A stretch of 40,272 nt of DNA from Pelomyxa schiedti. Taxonomy: Eukaryota > Evosea > Pelobiontida > Pelomyxidae. Below the pieces are notes generated by a model. The model searched no databases and was not told the origin of the DNA. It worked only from the letters and a program-made list of their open reading frames with translations. Shown here piece after piece: positions 30,971 to 40,272 of this stretch (positions are counted from its first letter, which is position 1; each line of letters begins with the position of its first letter). The stretch spans positions 1-40,272 of the forward strand of contig JAHLWZ010000940.1 of NCBI GenBank assembly GCA_020536535.1, given 5' to 3'. A program made the translations under genes and the position numbers.

Positions 30971-33900
30971 TTACGAGACCGTGATGGTGCAAATTGAAGC
31001 TACTGGGGAAATAGCACTTAGGAGAGCAGAGTAGGTGCCATGGTTGTGGTGTTGTTGAGGCCGGCAAAAGTTACTTGTTACAGTAACACTGGCAACAACT
31101 ATGCACCTGCCATACAGAGTGTGGATTGGGATTGTGGGTTAGTGCATTAGTGTTAATAGAAAAAGCGGGATTTGAGGAGGGAGAGGTACTGTGGGATTGG
31201 ACAATGGAAAAGATGGACAGAGAGGTTGTAAGTCCCAGGGACGGCGGTTTTTAACTGAAAAACCGATTTAGATGAAGTGAGGAGGTTTTGGGCATACCAA
31301 GTATTCCACGGGACCATATCCTTGTGCAAAATTCTTAGAAGTAATTCCTGATTATGTTACCATAAAAAAAAAAAAAAAGTGTGAAAGGTTTGTTAACCTC
31401 CAATTTTAGTGTGGTTGTTGAATGTATAGCACTTTTCTCCTGAAGGTTCCATGACAATGAGCTCCACATCTATGGGAGAAATGTGAGAATAACGAAGAAA
31501 GGAGGTAAGACCTGTCATATCCATATCCCAAGTCAAAACACATCGCAAATCACAATCAATTGGTGTAACTAGTCTGGGGTCTACACTGGGTTGAACTAAA
31601 CTCAGCGATCTGTAAATTTGTTTGACTGCTTGAAGTGTGAATTTGGAAATACCCTTGGCTCTCGGCGAGTTTTAAAAGCCAGTTTAATTCCTTTTAATGA
31701 ACGTGAATACTACTTGGTGCGAGAAAAAAAAATTCAAACCATTACTGCAACTAATTCAACTTGAGCAAAACGCATATCCCATTTACCCTCGATCACTTTA
31801 ATGAGGCAGGTCGCTGCCTCTTTCAAAGAGGCTATAGATATGTAAAAAAGGGAATAAAACGCCGAAGTTGATACCTGCATCCCCCTTTTCAATGAGAAGT
31901 AATGCTAAATCTCGGTGTGACTGAGGTTCTTCACCTCGCAGCTTTAAAGCCTTCCGAGAAAGAAATTCAACAATGCTTCAGGAAAAAAATTAAAAGGAGA
32001 GTGAGAGTGGTGGGGAACTTTATTTCTGATCTATCACGAAGAAAACAGCAGGCAGCTCTTATCAAAGATATATTGTCTAATTGAAGTTCAGGTAAATTGC
32101 TCAGTGCTCTACAACATATCAAGGAAACAATATTGGTAATTGAAAACCTCAATGACAAAGCGGGCGCCTGTAGAATCTGTGAAACTTGTATGCAAAAGGC
32201 ACCTTGTTGTTGAGCGGGGACATTGTTGATTTCAGTAAGAAAAGACTGATAAGCTATTTTTGAAATTAATTGTCATGTCCATATTTCTTGGGGAGTACCA
32301 TTTGGACTGTGTTGGATTTTATTTACCCTTGAAGAAAATTCATGTATTATAGTGACGGTGGGCTTTGAAACCGTGAAGGATTTCCCAGCCACAGTTGTGA
32401 ATGATGTCCCAGCAGAGTAATCTTTAACAGTGCGGGCTACTTGAACTGGGCTGTGAGGTGATACCTGCTCCTCTGTTTCCCAACGTATATGCTTTGCAGA
32501 AACGGCTCCTTGCTGGATCCTTGGAGTAATTTCACTACTTTTCCTTCTGGCAGCAATAAGTCCAATCTTATTGGACTCTTCGTGTACTTCCTGAGTTGCT
32601 GTCTGCTTCTCTTTCGTTGTCCCAATGATACCACTTCCCCTGCCCCCTACCCCCATTCCACCCCTTGCACCCCGTCCACGGCTTCCACCTCTTCCACCTC
32701 TACCACCCCTACCACCTCTTCCAGAAATTTCAGCCGCTCCTCTCCCTCTCCCCCTCAATGGAGCTCCCCTTATTCTTGGCTGTACAACTTGGCAGTAATA
32801 GTTGTCTACATCTTCCTCGTCGTTTACGTCTTCTTCTGCAGAGGTATAATCCTCAAGTTCCTCTTCCTCATCCTCAGAATCACTCTCATTTTCTTCCTCC
32901 CCCACTTTGCTTGTCTCAGAGCACAACACATATGTCAAAGTCGCTAATCCCATACGAGTGGTACTGATATCTGACTCAGATGAGGATGTTGCCAATGACG
33001 CTGTATATGTTGAGCCGTATGTGGGTGTAGATTCGCTGTCAGTGGTCCACCCTCCAAAAGCCCCCTCTTTTTTTCTTTCTTCATAACCATGCTCATGCTC
33101 CATGTAAACCTGTTTTGGTCTGCCTCTTAATCTTCCTTCAACGTTACAAACACGACTTCTGTATCTTTCCCTATCGGAAAATTCAGGTACTGCCCAGTCT
33201 ACAGCAAGTGTGGGAATTATTTCTTCCTTGTGTCCCCTCTTGCGAGACTCACTATGTGCAGGCATTTTGGCTCTTTCTCTATCTCTATCTCTATCTCGAT
33301 CTCTAGCAAAATTAGCATCCCCTCAACCTGTGTTAATTGAATTGACCTGGAACGAGATCGTGACCGCGACCTAGACTGAGATCTGGATCGTGACCTCCTG
33401 ATTGTCAACGCAGATGGAGGTATAACAGCTCTCTTCTTTGATTGAGGAACGGATCGCCTCCGCTTGGATGGCGTCTCTTTGACAACCTCTATTCCTGTTC
33501 CTGGTATATCACTCAGATATTCCTGTTTGAGATTTTAGATTCGAGCAATGTGATCACGTCGTACTAAAATGGCAAGATGATCTTTAGGTAAAGCCTCTTC
33601 AAAATGAATAGGGGTAGGCTCCTTATCAAGTGCAAAAAAGTGGCACAAACTTGGTTGCTAGCTCCTATTACTAGTGAAAGGGGGGCAGAGCACAAACTTG
33701 AGTTTGTCCATCGTATGATGTGTTCCACCAGGTCACACGCCGCTTCCACATTTCCAGTATTTGTTGGTTTTTTTGGAATTGCCGTTCTGTATCCTCAGCC
33801 TTGAGAAGTGAATGTAAATAAATAAAGAAATCCCCTTCGGAAGAACGACTTCTTGGCGAGAAATCTTAGTTAAATAAGCTGCCCTAATCATAGGAAGAGA

Positions 33901-36302
33901 TTGAGGTGGCTCAATATGATGCTGTAAAAACTACCATACCAAATAAGAAAGAAAGACTCATAATTTATGGAATGATACCTGGTCAAGTGTTTCCAGAACA
34001 ATCAGTGATGCATTAGGAGTGACAAAACTGAAAATTTCCTTTAGTTCGTTCTTCAATAAAAATTGTGTAGCTACTGGTAAGTCCGAGCAAGTTTCAAAAG
34101 TGTTGCAGAAGATTCTTCCTTTGAAGAAGAGAAAGTAGTAATTTCGTCCACTTGCTGCTGGCCCCAGAACCGAGCCACTGTTTGAGATCAGTTAAAAAAA
34201 ATGAAGTTTTGGATACCTACACATTATGCTTCTAGTGGTATGGACGTGAGGTATAGTGTAGGATTTACTGAAGATCCGTTTTTTTGTTGGTTCTTGAAAG
34301 AACAGAGTGACAGTTTCTTCTTTCCTTTAGTAAAAGAAAAAACTTGTCTACAGCGTTGAGACCCACCATCTTGAAGTGAAGGTTGCATCCGACCTGATAA
34401 TCGAAATGGAATTGACACCCTACGTGGAACAGTACATATATCACAGAGCTTACGGCCTGCTACATCAGTAGCATGTGTGAAGTAGACAGAAGAGTTGCGA
34501 ACTTGGCTCAGCACATCGACTTCTCTAAATTAACGTTTGTATTTCTAATAACAAGAAAAAATTGTACTGTGATTCACGAAGATTGAAGAACATTCCCCCA
34601 CTACAATGTGACACTCTCTATGAAAGATGAAAAAAAAAACTTATTGGAAACTAACCTTAAGATTGGAAAAGTCGGCATTTTTGGATGATGTGAGAGTAAA
34701 AATAGGAAAAGGGTACTGGTCTAATGCAGGCAGTTCCTTTTAGTTATAAGTAGAAACAGGAAACTCAAAAGCTACTACAGACTCCCAAGAGGTAAAGCCA
34801 TCACTAAACAGTAAGCACAAGCATGCGGAATTTCCGTGATGAGCAAAATAGTTCTCAGCCGTTCTCAAATTTGTTGCTCCGTCATACACAGCTTGGCTTG
34901 AAATGTATTGCACAATAGAATCCGAATCAAGTGCCTGCAAGTGTAAGTGAATACCACCAAATATTGTTTGTACCATAAATGTTTTGTGACCGATAATCTG
35001 CTCTGCAAAAAAAGCTACCACAACTTGAATTGATCCAAGTGAGCAAAGTGACTGAATGCAATTAAGTTCCCTTTTTTTATGTGAGCAATGTCATGGAAAA
35101 GACAGATACTGGTTAAATGGAGAACCGAGCCTACTGCGAGATGTGTCCCAAAGTATAAGAACATTATCAAAGTGAACTTGATTTGGAATATCAACGAGTT
35201 CATTGTCCCAGTCTTGAATACACCAAAATAGCATCTCTGATGTGCCATCATCATAGATTGATGATAGAGAAGTGTCAGTGCTATTGGGCCTCTGTTGTGG
35301 GATGTTCGAGATGAGCACAGAACTTGGAGGTGCAGTTCCATGTAGTTCAACATCATACCCCCATTCTGATGCAAAATCTTGACTACATTACCAAAAAGCA
35401 GAAAAATAGATTCAACTTTGAGTATTTCCAGAAGGGATCTCACGCATGGCCCCGCCAAGACTGGTGTGACCATAAAAGGAAATATTTGGAGCAATAGGAT
35501 TACTTGGGGCCACAACAGTTGCCTTGGTGCTTTATTTCTATCAAATGAGTATGACCTTCAACAAACCTTGAGAGAATATGTTTGAACACAAGAGTTGACT
35601 TCTAGAGGAAGTTTGTAAGAACCAACTCCCTTATGAATTGATTTCTCCAAATCAATTTGCAAGTCTCCTGTAAACAAAATCTTGATTGTTCTACTCTGAC
35701 CAGGGTAAAAAGGAAACACTCTGATTCGGTACACATTCCCAGAGACAAGTTCGGCCACTGCTGCACCTCTTTTCTGTCTTACCTTCAAAAGAATAAAGCT
35801 CTCCAAGAGTTAATAGAAGAATTGCACCTCGCTTTCCAAAGTTTTCCTAGCAACCTCCTTTTCCACAATAACAGCATCCACCAATTCCCCTTTTATTGTG
35901 AATAGTGTAAAGAGAGTTCCACAAAAAAAGAGGGAGAGAAGAAGAAAAACTCAGGTAGAGGAACGTTGTGGGCATCACGCAAAATTAAAACTAAAAAGGA
36001 TTATGGGTACCATTCACATCCACAGCATAGCCGCAAACACTGGCATTTTCTGGTAACGGGAAGACAAGTTCACAATCCAATGGGCTCCCATTATCCCCTG
36101 TTGCAGTAACAAATGACCCTCCACTTGGGCTTACAACATTCGAACTTATTTGATGTTGTTGTGGCGGTGCAGGGGACTCATGCCTACGGAACGAGGCAAC
36201 GACTTCGGTCTCGTACAAAAACCCTGACACGTCAATCCGTACACTCACAGTCTCTGGCCAAAACTCAGCTCCTGAGCCCGATCGGTCCACAAGCTTCAGC
36301 AT
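30971..36302 (-). CDS. VIT-VWA-DUF2135 protein with RS/RGG insertion
   Basis: 27 exons, 1362 aa. Minus-strand exons: 36302-36011, 35889-35828, 35782-35567, 35522-35417, 35377-35110, 35070-34779, 34736-34656, 34617-34568, 34524-34363, 34324-34221, 34177-34075, 34027-33979, 33930-33850, 33799-33698, 33657-33565, 33522-33347, 33302-32299, 32253-32148, 32108-32019, 31975-31875, 31831-31740, 31690-31653, 31609-31512, 31469-31398, 31347-31298, 31254-31190, 31106-30971. Residues 1-190 are a VIT domain (LVFPLPENASVCGYAVDVNG, DAVIVEKEVARKTLE). Next is a VWA domain with MIDAS ILWDTSRSRLG, AVYDGATNL and LLFSDG. Then FVTPNASLIVLE and WKRRVTWWN, a junction found in bacterial VIT/VWA proteins. Exons 16-17 insert about 390 residues: an SR/RD repeat, an acidic block and an RGG box. 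The rest matches the bacterial C-terminus: RGEEPQSHRDLAL, VIEGKWDMRF, and DUF2135 (DLRCVLTWDMDMTDVELIV, YGPVEYL). The first exon may lie further upstream. Confidence 0.88.
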
Positions 36303-36479
36303 GACCTTCTACCAGCGAAGGGTTGTTATTGCGTGTTAATTGGGTCTTTCTTGATCAAGAATCGAATCAACACTTCTTTCTAGGGAATGAACGAAACAGG
36401 GATTTTTTCTCCTTTGTTCACAAAGCAAAAAGTAAATACATGGCATAGGATAGAACCGCGAGGGTTTCTATGCTTAGGT

Positions 36480-37839
36480 CTATACTAAGTTATGTGCCAA
36501 CCAAGACAGACCAGTTACTAGCCCACTGAGGGTTGTGGGATCAACATTATTTACAAGCCATTTGCGGGTAGTGATTGTGGCAAGGTCCAACCTCTCTACA
36601 AGTTCGGCTGGTTTCCTGTTGGTGCTGTTAATTAAAAGCTTGAAGAAGAGAAAGCTCACCAGTTGACTTTGTCATCGCCTCCTAGAGCAACAACAAGCAG
36701 AGGGGAATGCGGAGTGGTGAATGAGTTGTTATGTATTCCATGCAACTCTCGTTTGTCCTCCTCGATGCTTGTATCACTCCCAGCTTTTACCACGTATATT
36801 ATCTATGTCTTGGTTAGCATGCCCTCAGTGACCCGGCACTACATACTCCCTTTGCTTGTGCAAGGAAGCTTCTCCATATTGGCCATATTTTGCGAAATAT
36901 GTCTTCGTTCTTTGTTTTGTACATAACACAAAGCTGCATTTCTCTCCCATCAATACGAACTCCTACACCACTCCCTACACCCTGAATTCCAGGGAATAAT
37001 TCTGTGGCTTGTCAGAAACAGGGTAAGGAAGAGAAGTGGGTGAAACAACCAACCTGTTTTAACTATGGCCGGATTTTCAGAGTTCAAAATCGGATAGAAA
37101 AGAAGGCGAGACCCGAGAATAAGCACGGGGCAAGTCAATTTTGTGTCCCGAATGCTAAGAAAATGTGAACTGAGAATATGTGTGCTTGTGAGAATGTACG
37201 CTTTGGGTTGACTGGACGGTGGATATGTTTGGGTACTGCTTCTCAATTCATCTTCAGCAACTTGCTTATTGATGACATGGTGGTGCAAGTATTTTTCCCT
37301 CCAGTCATTTATACTATGAATATTAGGTAAGGGAGAAACAGAAGTGCAACACACTTTAGAGCACCACCTTCCATTACAGTCCAACACGTTTTGTCTCGCT
37401 CAAACATTTCTTGCCAGAAAGAGGCATGCCTTATGAGAATTCGCCAATTCCTGCACACTAATGAGGACACGGCAAGTTCCTCAGCAGTTAGGAATCTGCG
37501 GTAAACTTTAGAGTGGGAAGCTGAAGGTGGAAAAAAAAGAGTGGTAACAATCAGAAAGAAACTGTACGAGAAAACGTGGGTTTTAAGTTCTTGCGGGATG
37601 GTGCTTTCAAACAAAGAGTCCACTTGTACAGGCAATTTTGGCGGTACTGCGCCCTCCACACCGCCTCCGCTAACGCCGTCGGAAGCCGCCGGTGATGCAA
37701 CTAATGTTGCTGGTTTTGTAGCCTCCGCTACACTGTCCTTACTTCGATTTTTGTGTCTGCCGCTCAACCACCGCCATACAACTACCACTATTGTCGTCAC
37801 AAGTACTGCAACTATCCCTACAAGTACGTCCACCCGCAT
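36480..37839 (-). CDS. F-box protein with N-terminal membrane segment
   Basis: Probable substrate adaptor of an SCF (Skp1-cullin-F-box) ubiquitin ligase. Six minus-strand exons: 37839-37563, 37505-37355, 37313-37054, 37007-36843, 36783-36660, 36624-36480 (373 aa, phases close). Residues about 5-25 are a hydrophobic helix (VGIVAVLVTTIVVVVWRW) followed by basic residues, suggesting an N-terminal membrane anchor with the rest cytosolic. The F-box is at about 80-125: IPQELKTHVFSY, TAEELAVSSLVCRNWRILI, ASFWQEMFERD, followed by DWREKYL, a Trp-Arg motif often seen just after F-boxes. The remaining roughly 220 residues have no recognised repeats (no WD40, Kelch or LRR). Membrane-tethered F-box proteins are rare. 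The exon 4/5 junction is the least certain. Confidence 0.8.
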
Positions 37840-37986
37840 CGTGCAGATTTTTTTGTTGTTGTGTTTATTTTTTGTTCAAGCAAGATCTTGCTTTTTCCCC
37901 TGGCTTCCTTCGATCTACGTGTTCTGCCAACGTTGACAGCCAGGGAATTGGTGTCAAGTTGCCGATTCACCACCCAATTTTCTTCA

Positions 37987-38283
37987 ATGAGCTTCAGTTA
38001 CACTACCTTCACCTCAATCCTCACCACTTCAGGCTCACAAATCTACTCTGAGACCAGGTACCTCACTGTACAGTGGTCAGTTTCATGCAAAACATTCGAG
38101 GATGTACGGAAACCCGTAGGTCGTAAGGGCGTTAGTGTCCCAAGCAGGGAAATTGAACTCCTTTTAGCTGGCCAGTCCAGTAATCATCACGGAAAAACAC
38201 AGACCAAAAACCCGTGGGAAAGTCGGAAAAAACGCCAGCGAAGCTCTTTTAAGCGACGCAAGAAAGTAAAAAACATAAAATAA
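37987..38283 (+). CDS. Small basic protein or terminal exon
   Basis: 98 codons from ATG 37987 to TAA at 38281-38283. The C-terminal third is strongly basic (ESRKKRQRSSFKRRKKVKNI), like a nuclear or nucleolar targeting tail. The same frame is open upstream to 37753, but that part is antisense to the F-box first exon and unlikely to be coding. It could be a short nuclear protein or the last exon of a gene with unrecognised 5' exons; the frame 37930-38049 is an alternative partner. No family recognised. Confidence 0.4.
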   Translation: MSFSYTTFTSILTTSGSQIYSETRYLTVQWSVSCKTFEDVRKPVGRKGVSVPSREIELLLAGQSSNHHGKTQTKNPWESRKKRQRSSFKRRKKVKNIK

Positions 38284-38354
38284 AATAAAAAAAAAAACAA
38301 ACCAACAAAGCGACACAAAGATCTTCTCATCAACAGTCATTCCCTACAACAACA

Positions 38355-39101
38355 ATGCCTTTCACTGTGGTAGATCTTCCCTATGGCAAGGACGCTCTTG
38401 GCCCATTCATGTCTGCTGAAACCGTTGACTTTCACTACGAGAGGCACCACAAGGTGCGCCTTTTTTCCCTTTATGTCTTCTTTAGTCTCACGCACTTTGT
38501 TAGGGCTATGCCACAAAGTTGAATGACCTGACTCGCGACAAGCCCGAGGCGTCTATGACCCTTGAGCAGCTCATTGCAAATTACGCAGTCGGGACACCAA
38601 TCTTCAACAATGCCGCTCAGGTATACAGTGCATTCACTTTCCTACTTTTCTTTGTTAAAAGACATAACAAATCCAGGTGTTCAATCACAACATGTTCTGG
38701 TTGTCAATGGCTCCACCCACTGGCAATCCCAACCCACCCCCCGAGGTTGCTGCACTTATTGACCGAGACTTTGGCTCCTTCGCCGAGTTCAAGAGAAAGT
38801 TCTCTGAGACTGCACTCGGACACTTTGGAAGTGGCTGGGTCTGGTTGGTGCTAAATGATGCCGGAAAGCTGGAAATTGTCTCATGCCATGATGCCGATAA
38901 CCCTCTTAAGAAAGGTATACCTACTGTTATAATGTGCGAGTATTCTTAACCCCCATTGTAGGAGCTGGCCGCCCCATCATGACATGTGATGTCTGGGAGC
39001 ATGCCTACTACATTGACTACCGCAACAGGCGCGCTGAGTATGTCGAGAAGTGGTGGAACCTTGTCAACTGGGCTTTCGTCAAGGCCAACCTTGGTCTCTG
39101 A
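38355..39101 (+). CDS. Iron superoxide dismutase
   Basis: Converts superoxide to hydrogen peroxide and oxygen. Four exons: 38355-38453, 38504-38620, 38677-38914, 38962-39101 (197 aa, the usual length). Metal ligands of the Fe/Mn-SOD fold are in place: His in [10 protein letters not shown], His in VFNHNMFW, and Asp and His in [12 protein letters not shown]. Iron-type signatures are NHNMFWLSM and [10 protein letters not shown]. There is no N-terminal extension, signal or transit peptide, so a cytosolic enzyme is predicted. Fe-SOD as the main cytosolic enzyme is common in protists. A poly(A)-like AATAAA-rich stretch lies at about 39165-39180. Confidence 0.97.
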
Positions 39102-39407
39102 GTCTGTAGACAGTCATAACAACCTGAATGACTATTTATTCTATCCCCAAAGCGACAATTTTTAAAAAAAATAAAAAAAAACTTTTTGTGACAGTTGGAA
39201 GTGTGATTACTGCCTTAGATGGTCTCACGTCACGTCACGTCCCGTCCCTTCCATCTTCCACCTTCCATCTTCTAGAGTGTTTTTAGTAACGAGATTGAGG
39301 GGATTTGATACTGCTTTGTTTTGAACTCTCGATTCCGCGCGGCTCTACAATTCCACAGTGAGAGAGACCCCTTTGAGTTCTAGCACTGGGGGTGTCCTGA
39401 AAGGTGG

Positions 39408-39543
39408 GGTGGCATCCTGCAGGCAAAAAAAAAGGGGGTAGAGCCCAACACGTCGCCAACGCCGCCGCTGCAGATCGAGCACACGGGTCGCGTGTGTGCT
39501 GGGCCCAAGGAGGTTGGGGGGGGGGAGCCTGCAGGATGTCACC
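39408..39543. repeat. Imperfect inverted repeat, 17-bp arms
   Basis: GGTGGCATCCTGCAGGC at 39408-39424 is reverse-complemented, with one difference, at 39527-39543. The interior also has partly complementary segments (GCCCAACAC near 39450, GTGTGCTGGGC near 39493), so a roughly 136-nt interrupted hairpin can form. It may be a small mobile-element remnant or a structured RNA. Confidence 0.6.
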
Positions 39544-40049
39544 TGTCCCATCAGCCCCACGCTATGGGGGTCCGCCCTCGAGGGTTGGGGGGGGATGAAA
39601 TTCTATTTGGTTGGTGAGAACAGAAAATTGGGAAGGGAATGAAAAGCCCCAAATGTAGCAGCCCCAGAGAGGTTGGGAACCAGTTGGTAAAACTGTTGTG
39701 TAAAAGGAATATTTCGGTCCGTCTTCCACCAATATATATCTCTATGTTGTGACAAAGTCGTAGTCGTCCTCCGCATCGAAATACGAGGGAGTGAGAGAGT
39801 GCCCCCAAAAGTGACTGCTGCGTAAATCATCGTAATGGTAGTCCCGTACAGTCATCGCATTCGTGGCTGAAGAGAGAGTGTACGCGGCGTACAGCCAAGT
39901 CCTCGCCGCCACTCAGAAAAAAAAAACGACCGCTGTTGCCTGCTCCGAGTCTCCGAGCTGCATATCCGAGTTACCAGGGAGTCTTTTTTGGTGGCGGACA
40001 GAGCTGGATGTCCCACCGCCCCCCACCAAAGATGCATATCTGGAGCCCA

Positions 40050-40153
40050 GGGGCGGTCATTTTACATAGAGGAAAAACCACAGGAAAATTGTAAAATGAC
40101 CGCCCCATCGTTTTGAGGGCGGTCGTTTGACAATAAAGAAAAAATTGTCAAAC
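40050..40153. repeat. Paired hairpins sharing GGGCGGTC, possible transposon ends
   Basis: First hairpin: GGGGCGGTCATTTTACA at 40050-40066 and its exact complement at 40090-40106, 23-nt loop. Second: GTTTGACAA at 40125-40133 and complement at 40145-40153. The second begins with a direct near-copy (GGGCGGTCGTTTGACA at 40118-40133) of the first arm. Three related copies in two orientations look like terminal inverted repeats of abutting elements, but no transposase is seen. Confidence 0.65.
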
Positions 40154-40272
40154 AATTTTTTCCTTCTAATCTCTTAATTATTTTCTTCCTTCTGGGGTCC
40201 GTGTGGTACCACACCATGCCAGAACGTGGCTGTTGGTCGCCTCAATCCTTACGGAGCTCGTGGTACTCATGG

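Larger units (their letters stand above)
39102..40272. other. Gene-poor right flank with inverted repeats
   Basis: About 1.2 kb after the SOD gene with no recognised gene. It contains short direct repeats of CACGT at 39225-39240, a GC-rich hairpin-forming block (39408-39543), G-runs, and the GGGCGGTC hairpins at 40050-40153. A perfect 14-bp palindrome GTGTGGTACCACAC lies at about 40200-40213. A gene might start at about 40216 and run off the end, but too little is visible. Confidence 0.5.

Overview
This is a gene-dense nuclear segment from a compact-genome protist. The eukaryotic evidence is spliceosomal GT...AG introns in nearly every gene, AATAAA signals after stop codons, a U6 snRNA gene, conventional actin, a UAP56/Sub2 mRNA-export helicase, an R-SNARE, an F-box protein and a DHHC acyltransferase. 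Introns are mostly 36-60 nt, with a few of 26-27 nt, and intergenic gaps are often under 200 bp. TAA, TAG and TGA are all used as stops. I cannot name the species. Exon maps were made by hand, by matching splice sites to frames and to remembered family motifs; for most genes the summed exon lengths are divisible by three.

Layout, left to right. 0.27-1.9 kb (+): PP2C phosphatase. 1.9-2.9 kb (+): unidentified, poorly resolved gene. 3.1-4.9 kb (+): intronless degenerate kinase-like protein. 5.1-6.0 kb (+): tail-anchored coiled-coil protein built of 11- and 14-residue repeats. 8.2-6.1 kb (-): UAP56/Sub2, divergent from a 16-exon coiled-coil gene at 8.6-11.5 kb (+). 11.5-13.4 kb: no confident gene, but a 51-bp tandem repeat. 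13.7-15.4 kb (+): DHHC palmitoyltransferase with a GC-AG intron. 15.7-16.9 kb (+): actin. 17.3-18.4 kb (+): type I membrane protein with a C-terminal anchor. 18.6-19.1 kb (+): VAMP-like R-SNARE. 19.4-20.8 kb (+): Cys/Gly-rich protein. 20.9-23.2 kb (+): membrane-anchored GIY-YIG-like protein. 23.4-26.5 kb (+): NCLX/CCX cation/Ca2+ exchanger. 26.7-28.2 kb (+): P-loop GTPase with a zinc ribbon. 28.4-29.6 kb (+): GNAT acetyltransferase. 29.8 kb: 54-bp perfect palindrome. 30.8-30.9 kb (+): U6 snRNA. 36.3-31.0 kb (-): 27-exon VIT-VWA-DUF2135 protein carrying an RS/RGG insertion. 37.8-36.5 kb (-): F-box protein. 38.4-39.1 kb (+): Fe-type superoxide dismutase. 39.2-40.3 kb: hairpin-forming, possibly transposon-derived DNA.

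These are independent genes, not an operon. Loose themes are membrane traffic and anchoring (DHHC, SNARE, tail-anchored coiled coils), ion transport (CCX), RNA processing (UAP56, U6) and housekeeping (actin, SOD). The most unusual items are the VIT-VWA-DUF2135 protein interrupted by SR/RGG sequence, the R-SNARE with Asn at its ionic layer, the membrane-anchored GIY-YIG-like protein and the perfect palindrome.
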